Source of the DNA: JAGTVG01 sp942491935 | Lineage (GTDB): Bacteria; Bacteroidota; Bacteroidia; Cytophagales; Cyclobacteriaceae | Assembly (NCBI GenBank): GCA_942491935.1 | Contig: CALOCZ010000026.1 | Span: 1 to 64,000, forward strand | Reading direction: 5' to 3' | DNA: 64,000 nucleotides | Shown: positions 29,988-41,356 of the stretch, piece by piece | How positions within the stretch are numbered: the first letter of the stretch is position 1 | Layout of the letters: the number at the start of each line of letters is the position of its first letter | Made by a program: the position numbers and the translations under genes | The notes under the pieces: model-generated | Database searches by the model: none | Told to the model about the DNA's origin: nothing | What the model saw: the letters and a program-made list of their open reading frames with translations, nothing else

Positions 29988-31042
29988 ATGTCAACAGAAG
30001 ATATATGCAGGCAATTTAAATTACCTTATAAACACTTTGAAATATCTTTATTGGGTGAAGGACTCATCAACGATACCTACCTGATTTCTCCCTTGAATAC
30101 CAAACACGGGGATAAATTTGTATTACAAAAGATAAACAAGGTTGTATTTAATGAACCTGAAAAGTTAATGAGCAACCTTATTAAGATCAACCGCCATCTT
30201 GAAAAAGAAGGTTCAAATTGTCTACAGCTCATCGAATCAAAAGATGGAAACTTATATTTCATCGACGAACATGCTGATTATTGGAGGATCACCAAATATC
30301 TGGAAAACACAAGGACCTTATTTACAGCTGATGATCCTATAATAGCTTATGAGGCGGCTAAATCATACGGTAAATTTTTAAAAGATATTCATGATCTTAG
30401 TATCGCTGAAATCTATGAGACCATACCTGGATTTCATAGCTACTCAAACCGGATTTCACAATTTAAAAAATCAATAGAAGCCAATAAAAAAGACAGGCTA
30501 AAGGATTGTCAAAAGGAAAAGACCTGATCTTTCAAAAACAAAAATACATTGATACATTTTATGAATTGAATCTCCCGATCCGAGTTATACACAGTGATAC
30601 TAAATTAACAAATATATTATTTGATGCTGAGTCATATCAGGGCAGGTTGGTTATTGATCTGGATATTTCTATGCCGGGATCTATCCTATACGATTATGGA
30701 GACATGATAAGGTCATTTACAAATACCCTACAGGAAGATGATCCAAATTTGTCTGCAATAGATGTAAAATTGGATATATTCGAAAACTTAACCAAAGGGT
30801 TTTTAGAATCCACTAAATCCTTTATTAGTGACAAGGAAGCTGAAAATCTGCTTCTGGGAGCGAAATTGGTAGTTTTAATACAAGCCATCCGAAATTTAAC
30901 AGATTATCTGCTTGGTGATGTTTATTATAAGATAAACTATGAAGATCATAACCTTCACAGGGCTCAAAACCAATTAACATTGTTGCAGGCGCTTGAATAC
31001 CATGAAAACACCCTCCAAAAGATGATAAACAAATACAGATGA
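29988..31042 (+). pseudogene. Aminoglycoside-phosphotransferase-fold sugar kinase, frameshifted
   Basis: Two overlapping frames together encode ~350 residues of a kinase of the APH-type phosphotransferase family, of the N-acetylhexosamine-kinase-like branch. The first part has the glycine-rich start (GEGLINDTYLI) and FVLQKINK; the second has the catalytic loop VIHSDTKLTNILFD and the metal segment VIDLDISMPGSILYDYGD. The break is near 30505-30525 in an A-rich stretch (CAAAAGGAAAAG). One base restores a normal-length enzyme, so this may be a sequence error. It opens a likely operon with the UroD, SDR and lactonase genes. Confidence 0.78.
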
Positions 31043-31110
31043 ACAATCCAGGTAATTGAACTATCCATTTAATTACTTATATTTAATTGGATGATCATTT
31101 TTGAAAATAT

Positions 31111-32274
31111 ATGAATGTAAAAGACAGATTTTTAAGTGCATTAAATGGAGAAAAGCCTGATCGATTACCCGTAACAACACATCACATTATGCCATATTTC
31201 TTAAAGAAATATTACGGCAACAAAAGTTATCAGGAATTTTTTCTTGAAATGGGCATAGACTCTATTGAGTGGATCATTGATTATAGTCCCGATACATCAA
31301 ATGGGGAATATTATGATCCATTGCATAAAGACATTGGATTTTTGGATGCAAGAAGGATATGTAATGACAACTGGCGATTTGAAGAAGAAATTCTCAAATC
31401 AGATAAAAATGGGATAACAAAAAGATTTAAGATCGTCACACCTGAAAAAACTTTGTCAATGGTGTTAAAGGTTGATGTCCAGTCTACCTGGGTATTGGAA
31501 CATTTGATCAAGGATAAAAAAGACATTGATATTATATCCAAATATATGGTGAAGCCAAAATGCAATGTTGAATCTGTTAACTCAAAAGCCAATGAGATTG
31601 GCAATTCTGCCTTACTACGTGGCCATATTATTTGTTTTGATGGTTTTGGACAGCCAGGTTGCTGGCAGGATGCATCATGTTTATTAGGGATCCAGGATCT
31701 GATAATGGCAACTTTTGAGGATCCCTTATGGGTCCATGAATTTTTGCAGATATTACAGTCCCGCAAGCTTACATATATTGAGTCGCTGGATGGTGCTAAA
31801 TACGACCTGCTTGAACTTGGCGGCGGGGATGCTTCTACTACCGTTATCTCACCCGATATATTTAATGAATTTGTAGCACCTTATGATGCCAAACTTATTG
31901 ATTGTGCACATAAATCAGGTCAAAAAATTTCCTACCATACTTGTGGTGGAATGATGCCTATTCTGGAACAAATCGCGGACATGAAACCTGATGCTATGGA
32001 AACATTTACGCCGCCGGCAATGGGTGGCGATGTTAATCTTCTGGAAGCAAAGAAAAGAATAGGGAGCAAAGTATGTATGATTGGAGGTTTTGATCAGTTC
32101 AATTATTTCAATGGATGCAATCCGGAACTTACCCGAAAGGAGGTTCGCCGGTGTTTTGAAGAAGCTGGACAAGATGGCGGATACATTTTATCTCCTTCTG
32201 ATCATTTTTTTGACGCTGACCTGCATTTAATACAAGCCTTTGCAGACGAAGCTAAACTATGTGCTTATTTGTAA
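31111..32274 (+). CDS. Uroporphyrinogen decarboxylase-family protein
   Basis: A 387-residue protein of the UroD superfamily. It starts with NVKDRFLSALNGEKPDRLPV, typical of non-heme UroD-like proteins (methyltransferase MtaA/CmuA-like branch), and keeps YHTCGGMMPILEQIADMKPDAMETF. It lacks the arginine-rich N-terminal segment of true HemE, so heme synthesis is unlikely. In Bacteroidota such genes often sit in carbohydrate clusters; here it lies between a kinase-like gene and an SDR. Function is unassigned. Confidence 0.8.
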   Translation: MNVKDRFLSALNGEKPDRLPVTTHHIMPYFLKKYYGNKSYQEFFLEMGIDSIEWIIDYSPDTSNGEYYDPLHKDIGFLDARRICNDNWRFEEEILKSDKNGITKRFKIVTPEKTLSMVLKVDVQSTWVLEHLIKDKKDIDIISKYMVKPKCNVESVNSKANEIGNSALLRGHIICFDGFGQPGCWQDASCLLGIQDLIMATFEDPLWVHEFLQILQSRKLTYIESLDGAKYDLLELGGGDASTTVISPDIFNEFVAPYDAKLIDCAHKSGQKISYHTCGGMMPILEQIADMKPDAMETFTPPAMGGDVNLLEAKKRIGSKVCMIGGFDQFNYFNGCNPELTRKEVRRCFEEAGQDGGYILSPSDHFFDADLHLIQAFADEAKLCAYL

Positions 32275-32282
32275 TTTGATAG

Positions 32283-33124
32283 ATGAAAGCCACTAAATTA
32301 TACGTCCTTATTACTGGTGCAAGCCATGGAATTGGAAAAGCCTTCTGCCATGAACTAGCCAAAAAAGGACATAACCTGTTTATTATTGCTTTATCAGACA
32401 AATGGCTTCAAGCTGTTGAAAATGAATTAAAAGAAGCTTATAATGTTGAGGTCATTTCATTGGGAATGGACCTCACTCAGGAGAATGCAGCACATTCGAT
32501 TTATAATTTTGCGCAGGAAAATAAAATTAAGGTCAATCTCCTTATCAATAATGCGGGCATTGGAAGCGGAGGGCAGTTCGTAAATTCTCAAACTGAACTC
32601 AATTCACATATTATGCGATTAAACAACCAGGCAATGGTTGAGTTAACTCATGAATTTTTACCTGTATTGATTGAAAATGCTCCTTCAAATATCTTAAATA
32701 TGAGCAGCATGGAAGCAACACTTCCATTACCTTATAAATCGGTATACACTGCTACAAAAAATTTTATTTATAGTTTTCTCTAGCTCTCAGCGAGGAATTA
32801 AAACCTCATAATGTTAAAGTTTCAGTAGTATGCCCAGGAGCAGTATTAACTAATGAGGACGGTTTGAAGCGTATCGAATCTATGGGCTGGAGAGCCAGGA
32901 TGCTTCTTAAAATGCCTGAAGAAGTAGCTGAAATAGCAGTCAGACAAATGTATAGAGGCAAGCGCGTAATAATTCCAGGAATCGTTCCATTATTAATAAT
33001 AAGAATCATGCATTTCCTGCCATTATCAGTTAAAATGAATATACTTGAGAAGGTATTTAGAAATTATAGGGATCATACACATGTTAAAATCGATAAATCA
33101 AAGGCTGTGGAGGCCATTAAATAA
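32283..33124 (+). pseudogene. SDR oxidoreductase, frameshifted
   Basis: A short-chain dehydrogenase of ~280 residues split in two frames. The first part has the cofactor motif TGASHGIGKAF, the NNAG motif (LLINNAGIGSGG) and the active-site region NMSSMEATLPLPYKSVYTATK (Ser, Tyr, Lys). It stops at 32783 (YSFL then stop), while the continuation ALSEELKPHNVKVSVVCPGAVLT is in the +1 frame. One missing base in the TTTTCTC stretch near 32775-32781 explains it. The start is 8 bases after the UroD-like stop. Confidence 0.82.
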
Positions 33125-33149
33125 TTTTTCTAAAACTAAATTTACGACT

Positions 33150-34301
33150 ATGAAATTTATATCAATAATCATATTAATTCTAACAGCGGGATTTACAAAT
33201 ATGAAAATAACTTCGGAAAATAAAGAATATATATATGTAGGCACATATAATGAAGATAACAAACCGGGAATTTTCGTTTTTGAATTTGACAGGAAAGAAG
33301 GGAGTATGTCACTTGTTCAGGAAGTTGGCGGAATGGGAAGTCCCTCCTACCTGGAGATCCATCCTTCCGGGAAGTATCTTTATTCTGTTAACAGAAGCTC
33401 CGTTATTCCTGATAAAAAGTGGGGATCAGTGAGTAGTTATAAAATAGATCCTACAAATGGTACACTTTCCCATTTAAATGACCAACCCACTCAAGGTTCA
33501 GAATCATGTCATGTTAGTACTGATTCAAAAGGAAGACTTGTATTCGTGTCGAATTATTCAACAGGTAATTTATCTGTTTTCTCTGTATTGGAAGATGGAA
33601 CATTGGGCACGTGTTCAGACACAGAGCAACACATCGGAAACAGTATTAATGAAAGTCGGCAAAAGGGGCCTCATGCACATCAAAGCATAGTATCCCCAAA
33701 TGATAAATTTCTTTACGTAAGCGATCTGGGAATTGACAAAGTTAAAGTCTATTCTATCGACTACGACAATAACACATTGACTGGACAACCTGATTCAGAC
33801 GGTTTAGTCGAAAAAGGTTCCGGGCCAAGGCATTCTGTTATACATGAAAATCAAAAATTCGCCTTTGTTATAAACGAGCTGGCTTCAACGGTAACTGCCT
33901 TTAAAATAGATCCTGCAAATGGCGGCTTAACTCCCTACCAAAACATTACAACCGTTCCAAAAGATTATAAAGAAGTCAACTATTGTGCGGACATACACAT
34001 AGATCCATCAGGTCAGTTTTTATATGGATCCAACAGGGGCCATAATAGCCTGGTTATTTTTAAGATCGATCAGGTATCCGGTGAATTAACAAATGTTGGG
34101 TTTCAATCCACATTTGGGGAATGGCCCAGAAATTTCTTAATTGATCCTAAGGGTGAATTTGTTTTTGTTGCAAACCAGAATTCGAATAACATCGTGTTAT
34201 TTAGAAGGGATCCTGAATCCGGAAAACTCTCAAAAATTGAAAAAGAAATTATCGTCCCCAAGCCAGTTTGTTTGAAGATATTGGAGACAGGCAAGTATTA
34301 G
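33150..34301 (+). CDS. Lactonase-family beta-propeller protein, secreted
   Basis: A 383-residue seven-bladed propeller protein of the lactonase (6-phosphogluconolactonase-type, PF10282-like) family. The signal peptide is MKFISIIILILTAGF. Repeated blades carry HPSGKYLYSVNR, KGPHAHQSIVSPN, GSGPRHSVIHEN and IDPSGQFLYGSNRGH. The ATG at 33150 is used; an upstream in-frame ATG (33045) lies inside the SDR. Because it is exported, it probably acts on a periplasmic sugar lactone rather than in the pentose-phosphate pathway. It ends the operon. Confidence 0.85.
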   Translation: MKFISIIILILTAGFTNMKITSENKEYIYVGTYNEDNKPGIFVFEFDRKEGSMSLVQEVGGMGSPSYLEIHPSGKYLYSVNRSSVIPDKKWGSVSSYKIDPTNGTLSHLNDQPTQGSESCHVSTDSKGRLVFVSNYSTGNLSVFSVLEDGTLGTCSDTEQHIGNSINESRQKGPHAHQSIVSPNDKFLYVSDLGIDKVKVYSIDYDNNTLTGQPDSDGLVEKGSGPRHSVIHENQKFAFVINELASTVTAFKIDPANGGLTPYQNITTVPKDYKEVNYCADIHIDPSGQFLYGSNRGHNSLVIFKIDQVSGELTNVGFQSTFGEWPRNFLIDPKGEFVFVANQNSNNIVLFRRDPESGKLSKIEKEIIVPKPVCLKILETGKY

Positions 34302-34318
34302 GCATGATAAATCAAACA

Positions 34319-35245
34319 TCATTCATTTTCCTCTACAAATCTTTTCGCCATTGATTTTACGGCGGATACACTGAAAAATCCTGTGACAGGTTCATCGTTT
34401 GTAACGTTGATGATATTGGTACTAACATTTGCAAGTGGAACCGCTAACAATTCAGTTATCCCTCCAGGCCGGTTCGTTTGTACGGACACTTCAAATAGAT
34501 ATGAATAAGCCAGGTTTGTAATTGAGTGGATTTCCACATAAAGAGAATCGCCGGGGATATAAGGGGAAATTATGTCTCCGTTTTCATCCTGATCGTATGG
34601 ATTCACACCTGTTCGAATAAATTTATTAAAATACACTCCATCAATATTGTCTCCCCTGCTGAAACCTGCATCATAAGCTATATTTATTTCACTTGGTTTA
34701 CTCAGGAATTCACCATTCTTATAGGCTTTTATCCAATATGTATCTCCAGTTCCTATAAAATCACTTGCATAAAACTGTGCTAGATAAGATCCTTTTAATA
34801 TCGGATTATCACTTGCTAGTCTGAAATCCATACTATCAATATCCGGGACTCGATTCATTTCACTAAATGACCCAATCTGGAATCCGTTGATTTTTACATC
34901 TAGAATAAACCTGTCATCCACATCACCAAGATTTATTGAGTCATTAGAAGGTGCCCAAATGTACTCACCCTGTGTGATCTCAGATTCAACAAATTGGAAC
35001 TGATCTCCATTTTCCTTAATCACCCTGACTTCAGCACCGGAGATGCCAGGTAAGGCATTGTTTTCAAAATATGGTAGTGATCTCTTGATCTTTATTACTT
35101 GTGGTTCATTTTTATCATTTATCCATGCATCCACAATGGTTATATCAGGTGCTTCTTCCAGCGTGAGGTCAATATTTTCTTCACAACTACTTAAAGTCAA
35201 TTGAATTACTAGATAATAACATAGTATTTTAAATCCGTTATGCAT
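34319..35245 (-). CDS. DUF4249 lipoprotein, copy 1 (intact)
   Basis: A 308-residue lipoprotein with lipobox LTLSSC and the DUF4249 pattern (IVDAWINDKNEPQVIKI, GISGAEVRV, EITQGEYIWAP, DTYWIKAYKNGEFLSKP, AYDAGFSRG). DUF4249 proteins are partners of TonB-dependent receptors with a carboxypeptidase-regulatory-like domain, in a SusCD-like fashion. The gene is 2 bases after the stop of TonB receptor copy 1. Close paralogue of the broken gene at 37822. Confidence 0.87.
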   Translation of the reverse strand: MHNGFKILCYYLVIQLTLSSCEENIDLTLEEAPDITIVDAWINDKNEPQVIKIKRSLPYFENNALPGISGAEVRVIKENGDQFQFVESEITQGEYIWAPSNDSINLGDVDDRFILDVKINGFQIGSFSEMNRVPDIDSMDFRLASDNPILKGSYLAQFYASDFIGTGDTYWIKAYKNGEFLSKPSEINIAYDAGFSRGDNIDGVYFNKFIRTGVNPYDQDENGDIISPYIPGDSLYVEIHSITNLAYSYLFEVSVQTNRPGGITELLAVPLANVSTNIINVTNDEPVTGFFSVSAVKSMAKRFVEENE

Positions 35246-35247
35246 AT

Positions 35248-37660
35248 TTAAAACTTAAAATTATAGGATATGCCAGGCACTATTGTACCGATAATTGACA
35301 ATTGGGTAGCAAATGTTGGGATTGGTTCCCCAGGTACAGGCCTTTCTGTTCCTTGAGAGAAATAGATTGAAAAAGGATTTTTGTGCGCATACAAATTGTA
35401 TATTCCAAATACCCAATAATCCCTATACTTTTTCTCCTTACCTTTTTTGTTATATTTTTTACTATTTAAAGTTACAGCCAGGTCCAACCTGTGATAATTC
35501 TGGATCCTGTGATTATTCCGTTCTGAATAATAATTGTAGGGTATTAAGTAGTCCTGAACCTCCAATCTTGTTGTTGGGAAAGTGCTAGGGGTGCCAGATA
35601 AAAAGGTAAAAGTTGAAGAAAAGCTCCACCTGTCATTTAATTGATAAAAACCCGCTATTTTTAAATTGTGTATTTGATCGTATCTTGTGGGATACCAATC
35701 ATCATTATTGATCCCGTTAACTTTTATTTTTGATCTGCCCAATGTATAACTGATCCACCCCTGAAATGAACCTGTTGTTTTCTCAAGATATAATTCCAGA
35801 CCGTACGATTTCCCCTGTCCGGGTAGTAGTTCTCCTTCAATATACTCGTTAACATATAATTGTGCTCCATCAATATATTCAATTTGGTTCTGGTTCGATC
35901 TGTAAAAAGCCTCAACAGAGATGTTGATCACATTTTGATTTCCAATATTTCTTAGATATCCAAGTCCAAAATGGTTCCCGATTTCTGGCTTTATATTATT
36001 TGTACTTGGAATCCATATATCAAGTGGATTTGTTGCTGTAGTATTCGATATTAAATGTATGTTTTGGGATATACGGTTGTAAGATATTTTAAACGAACTT
36101 GATTGGCTAAGCATATAATCAATAGCCAGCCGTGGCTCAATATTAAAATAACTCTGGATCACTTCTCTTTCATCTACGCTATATTGTGATCTAAGTAACT
36201 TTCGTTTCCCTGATATTATACTTTCATATTCGTAAATATAGCCAGGACCTAGATACATATATCCTGCAGCCCGCAGCCCATATTTCAACGTTAAAGAACT
36301 ACCGATGTTCTGTTGATTACTGACATAAAGATTCCATTCCGCAGGATATTTTTTGGGTAAATGAACAATGCTTGAATCAAAATTACTAACGACTAATCCA
36401 TCGGCAGGTGTGACTGAATAATAATTAAATTCTCCCCCAAAATCAAGGGTATTATTTGTATTAATATAAAATGTGAACTGTGGTTTAAACGAAAATACCT
36501 GAATCCTGGAATTCCACTCTAACCTGTCAATTTGATCATCAAAAAATGCCAGTTTATAATCATATTCACTATAATTTACGCCAAAGTATGAAAAAAGTCT
36601 TTTATTAAATAAATGATTCCATCGTAGTGACAACATTTTACTACCCCAGTCAAAGCCCTGTACTGAATTAACTTTGAACACATCCCTTCCAAGATATCCT
36701 GACAAATAAATTTTATTGTTTTCATTTAAATTATAATGAGCATTTATTGACAGATCATAAAAGTAAAACTGTGACTCATTATCCAATTCTTCAAAGAAGG
36801 GTTTTGCCAATACATCAATATAAGATCGTCTCCCGGTTACGATAAATGAAGATTTGTTTTTTCACTATTGGTGCCTCAATTGAAAGCCGGGAGAAAATTG
36901 TACCAATTCCCCCTGACATGGAAAACTGTTTATCGTTGCCATTTTTCATCTTTATATCCAGTATCGAAGAAATCCTGCCACCGTACTTTGCGGGTATTCC
37001 ACCCTTGTATAAATGTACATCACGAACTGCATCTGGATTAAATACAGAAAAGAATCCCATTAGATGTGAAGAATTGAAGAGTGGGCCGTCGTCCAACAAC
37101 ACCAGGTTTTGCCCTACCGTTCCGCCACGTACATTAAAACCTGAAGCTCCTTCGCCAACGGTACTAACTCCTGGCAATAACTGAATGCTTTGTACTATAT
37201 CTACTTCGCCGAGGAATGCCGGAATGGCTTTAATTGTGCGGATGTCTAACCTATTAAGACTGATCGCATTTTGTTCAATGTTTGAATGGTCTATCTGACC
37301 AATTATTACTATTTCCTCGAGTTCTCTGTTTGCTTCCGTTAATTCAATGTTAAATTCTGAATCATTCTCTAAGTTTATTTCTATTGATTTTGTAATATAA
37401 CCGAGATATCGGCATTCCAATGTATAGTTGCCTTTACCGAGAGTTATAGAATAAAATCCATAGGAATTCGAAGAAACTCCACTATTTAACTCCTTAATAT
37501 AAATTGAAGCTCCAAATAAAGCTTCCCCGTTTGTATAATTTCGAACATATCCACTAATAACACATTTATTACTGATTTCTTGAGATTTAAGACCCGAAAG
37601 TCCTGAGATGATCGAAATCACTAAATAGGAAAAAAATATTCGCGCAACCTTGTATTTCAT
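35248..37660 (-). pseudogene. TonB-dependent receptor, copy 1 (frameshifted)
   Basis: An ~800-residue outer-membrane receptor split in two frames. The N-terminal part (from the ATG at 37660) has the signal peptide, a CarboxypepD-regulatory-like domain (ISGYVRNYTNGEALFGASIYI), and the plug (QSIQLLPGVSTVGEGASGFNVRGG). It runs out at IEAPIVKKQIFIY. The beta-barrel resumes in the other frame from SYIDVLAKPFFEELDN to the C-terminal aromatic FKF. The break is at a T6 run (36857-36862 on the plus strand), where the intact paralogue has five; one base less restores the frame (VKNKSSF). The start ATG shown replaces an upstream one because it opens the signal peptide. Confidence 0.85.
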
Positions 37661-37821
37661 CTCAGTAGAATTGGTGCTTGAAATTTTCAATAGAATTATA
37701 GGAAAAATCTCAAATATTAGCATTCCACTTTATAAGATCTTTCTTTTGAAGGATGAAGATAAGTAAATTTCTTGATTATGTTCTATAATATAGCAAAAAA
37801 ATCCTAAATTGAATAATGTTT

Positions 37822-38756
37822 CTATTCAGTCGGCAAATCATTCGGATCCAGCCATTCAGCTTTACTGCTAACAGCTGCCACATTAAAAAATCCTAAAACA
37901 GGATCATTGTTTGTCGTATTGACGATATTGGTTATCACATTTGATAATGGTGTAGCAAATAATTCCGCAAATCCCCCGGGTCTGTTAATCTGAACCGTAA
38001 CCTGTGTTAAATAGTAATATGCAACATTTGTTATAGAATGTATCTCAACATAAACCGAATCACCTGGAGCATAAGGAGAAAGGAATTCATCATTTTCATC
38101 CTGTTCAAACGGATTTATCGCATCACGTAATGGTTGGATAAAGGTGATGCCATCAATCTGACTTCCCGCACTGAATCCAGCATCGTATGCTATATTTATT
38201 TCATCAGGTTTGTTTAGATAAACGCCGTTTTTATAGGCTTTAATCCAATAAGTATCACCAGGTCCAAGAGGATCGACTGCATAGACGCCAGCGAAATACG
38301 AATCGGGAAAAAGCTATTCCCTTCCTCGAATCGGAAATCAATACTGTCAATTTCAGGTACCCGGTTCATTTGACTTGTAGCTTCCAGAATTGCATTTTCG
38401 ACTACTATTGTTAAAACGTATTGATTTCCGATCTTACCGAAAGTATTTGAGTCTGATGGTGGTGTCCAAACATAATCACCCTGAGTTATTTCTGATTCAA
38501 CAAACACAAATTCATTGTTATCATTATCAGTGATTCTTACATCAGCACCTGAAATCCCTGGAAATTCAGAGGCATCAAAATATGGTAATGTTTTCTTGAG
38601 CCTAATTATCTGGGGTTCACTTTTATTTGTGAGCCAGGCATCCACAAAAGTTAAAGGAGGGGCATCAGGCAAATCAGGATCTATTTGAGTTTCACACCCC
38701 CAACTTAAAACCATTGCGATAAATATCAGTATATAATAAAATCTAATCATCTTCAT
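37822..38756 (-). pseudogene. DUF4249 lipoprotein, copy 2 (frameshifted)
   Basis: Paralogue of the gene at 34319. The N-terminal 150 residues are intact (lipobox LSWGC, IVDAWLTNK-like start, EITQGDYVWTPP). Past GNSFFP the frame is lost and a stop follows at 38214. The rest (DSYFAGVYAVDPLGPGDTYWIKAYKNG ... to LPTE, stop at 37822) continues in another frame. The break is at a short T5/C3 stretch near 38305-38315. Reassembled length is ~311 residues, as in copy 1. Its start codon overlaps the stop of receptor copy 2 by one base. Confidence 0.85.
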
Positions 38757-41161
38757 TAAAAATTGAAATTATAAGAAATTGCCGGAATAATCGTACCAAT
38801 GATGGCGAGTTGTGTACCATAAGTAGGTACTGGCTCTCCAGCCGCAGGACGATCTGTACCCTGAGAGAAATAAATTGAAAACGGATTTTCCCTTGCATAG
38901 GCATTGTAAACTCCAAATACCCAATAATCCCTGTTTTTCCTTTCTTTTCCATTCTTCTTATATTTTTTCCCATTTAAAATAACTGATACATCCAATCTGT
39001 GATAATTCGGGATCCTGGTATTATTTCGACTATTTAAATAATTATAAGGTACCACATATTCCTGGCTCTGAAATCTTGATGTTGGAAAAGTTGTAGGCGT
39101 ACCGGAGATAAAAGAAAAGCTAGCTGAGAATGTCCATCTTTCATTTAAATCGTAAAATCCTGTAATCTTCAAATTATGCAGTTGGTCATATCGAGTGGGG
39201 TACCACTCATTATTGTTTATTCCATTAACATTTAGCTCAGATCTTCCAAGCGTATAGCTTATCCAACCATTCAATTTCCCGGTATTCTTCTTGACATAAA
39301 ATTCAAGTCCGTATGCACGGCCGATACCAAACAACAAATCTCCTTCTAAGTATTGATTAATCAATAGGTCAGCCCCATCAATATATTCAATCTGATTATC
39401 AGTATTCCTGTAATACGCTTCTACTGAAGTTTCGTATTCATTATTTTGGCCTAAGTTCTTAAAGAATCCGAGCGCATACTGGTTTGCTAGTTCAGGTTGT
39501 ATATTATTGGTTCCGGGAACCCATACGTCCAGTGGATTAGATGCCGTTGTATTAGAAATCAAATGAATATTTTGTGACAATCTGTTAAAAGATGCTTTAA
39601 TTGAATTCTTTTGATTTATTTGATATTTAATTGAAATCCTCGGTTCAAGATTAAAATAATTCTGGATCACTTCGCGTCCTTCAACATAGGTCTCAGAAAC
39701 TGGTATTTTTCTTTGTCCAGGGATTATTGTCTCATATTCATAAATATAGCCTGGCCCAATATATGAATAACCTGATCCTCTCAATCCATATTGCAATCCA
39801 AAACGATCCCCAAAATTGATCTCATTATTAAAGTAAAGACTCCACTCAGCAGCGTATTTCAATGGTAAGCTTATATTTGATACTTCTCCATTACTTACAC
39901 CAATAGCATCAGCCGGTGTAAAAATGTAGTAATTAAACTCTCCCCCGAAATCCCAGATGTTATTTGTATTCACAAAATAGGTGAAATTCGGTTTTAAAGA
40001 TAAAGTCCTTATTTTTGAATTCCATTCGAATTTGTCAAGATCATTTTCTCCAAAAGCAAGAGCATAATCGTAATCACTGAAGATTAAATTTACATTTGAG
40101 AATAGCCTGTCATTGAAAATATGATTCCACCTTAATGTTGCGGTATTATTTCCCCAACTGAATCCCTGATTTGCATCAAATTTGAAAACATCTCTCCCCA
40201 AATAACCCGAAAGGAAAATTTTGTCCTTTTTACCAATATCATAGTGGGCTTTTAATGTAAGATCATAGAAATAAAACTGTGCGCCTTCGCTTAGAACATC
40301 TGTGAAAAGTTTAGCAAAAACATCAATATAAGAACGTCGGGCAGCGATAAGGAATGAAGATTTGTTTTTAACAATAGGAGCTTCAATTGTCAGTCGTGAA
40401 AATATAGTACCTATTCCTCCCTGTGCTCCAAATTTTTTACTATTCCCTTCCTTTAAACGAATATCAAGTACTGAGGAGATCCTTCCCCCATACCTAGCGG
40501 GAATACCGCCTTTATAAAGTTTTACATCTGTAACAGCATCGGGATTGAATACTGAGAAGAATCCCAATAAATGAGAGGAATTATAAATAGGAGCTTCATC
40601 CTGAAGCACAAGATTCTGACCTACACTGCCTCCACGAACATTAAACCCTGAAGCCCCTTCTCCAACCGTGCTAACACCTGGTAGACGCTGAAGGCTTTGT
40701 ATCACATCAACTTCGCCTAATAAGGCTGGTATCTTTTCTATCGTTTTAATATCGAGCTTATTAACGCTCATATCAACACGCTTAACATTTGAATTTGTTT
40801 TACCAATTACAATTACTTCCTCTAGTTGTTTTGTGTCTTCAATTAACTCTACATTTAGCTCAGTACTTTCAGTAAGAGTAATTTCTTTAGTGATAGACAA
40901 AAACCCTATATATCTGAATTCAATTGTGTAAGTACCCTTTTCAAGCGTTACAGAATAAAATCCATAAATGTTTGTTGTTGTGCCTCCTCCAATTTCTTTA
41001 ATGAAAACAGTAGCACCAATCAATGCCTCACCGTTAGAAGCATCTTTAATATAGCCGGCAATACTTACTTTTTCAGCTAATTCAGTATCAGCATCATCAG
41101 CATAAATATAGGAGCTACCTAATAAAAGAATTAATAATATTACTTTTTTGATCTTTCTCAA
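38756..41161 (-). CDS. TonB-dependent receptor, copy 2 (intact)
   Basis: An 801-residue outer-membrane receptor: signal peptide (KKVILLILLLGSSYIYA), CarboxypepD-regulatory-like domain (about residues 30-115: IAGYIKDASNGEALIGATV), plug domain (about 125-235: IQSLQRLPGVSTVGEGAS) and a 22-stranded barrel ending in SYNFNF. No TonB box-like signal could be confirmed. With the adjacent DUF4249 protein it should form an uptake complex for an unknown, probably oligosaccharide or peptide, ligand. Highly similar to the broken copy at 35248. Confidence 0.9.
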   Translation of the reverse strand: MRKIKKVILLILLLGSSYIYADDADTELAEKVSIAGYIKDASNGEALIGATVFIKEIGGGTTTNIYGFYSVTLEKGTYTIEFRYIGFLSITKEITLTESTELNVELIEDTKQLEEVIVIGKTNSNVKRVDMSVNKLDIKTIEKIPALLGEVDVIQSLQRLPGVSTVGEGASGFNVRGGSVGQNLVLQDEAPIYNSSHLLGFFSVFNPDAVTDVKLYKGGIPARYGGRISSVLDIRLKEGNSKKFGAQGGIGTIFSRLTIEAPIVKNKSSFLIAARRSYIDVFAKLFTDVLSEGAQFYFYDLTLKAHYDIGKKDKIFLSGYLGRDVFKFDANQGFSWGNNTATLRWNHIFNDRLFSNVNLIFSDYDYALAFGENDLDKFEWNSKIRTLSLKPNFTYFVNTNNIWDFGGEFNYYIFTPADAIGVSNGEVSNISLPLKYAAEWSLYFNNEINFGDRFGLQYGLRGSGYSYIGPGYIYEYETIIPGQRKIPVSETYVEGREVIQNYFNLEPRISIKYQINQKNSIKASFNRLSQNIHLISNTTASNPLDVWVPGTNNIQPELANQYALGFFKNLGQNNEYETSVEAYYRNTDNQIEYIDGADLLINQYLEGDLLFGIGRAYGLEFYVKKNTGKLNGWISYTLGRSELNVNGINNNEWYPTRYDQLHNLKITGFYDLNERWTFSASFSFISGTPTTFPTSRFQSQEYVVPYNYLNSRNNTRIPNYHRLDVSVILNGKKYKKNGKERKNRDYWVFGVYNAYARENPFSIYFSQGTDRPAAGEPVPTYGTQLAIIGTIIPAISYNFNF

Positions 41162-41356
41162 GACTTTGATTGTATTTAACGAATTAAAAATCTAAATGGA
41201 AAACTAATTTGCTTCACTTTTGTTCAACTATCTTAAAAAATTTATAAACAAAAAAATTCGCAAATTAACGTCTTTGATATTAATGTAATTTCCGGTAAAA
41301 GGTTTCATTATCTATGTTATTATTTCATTAAGGAATAAAAAAGAATAAAAAATTTT

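Noticed and set aside
36857..36862. T6 run in TonB receptor copy 1 as a phase-variable tract
   Set aside because: Six bases is short for slippage control and comparable one-base indels in short runs occur in several unrelated genes here, so error or simple mutation is more likely.
36846..37184. A 112-codon plus-strand frame opposite TonB receptor copy 1
   Set aside because: It is a mirror of the receptor plug on the coding strand, with no start signal or family match.
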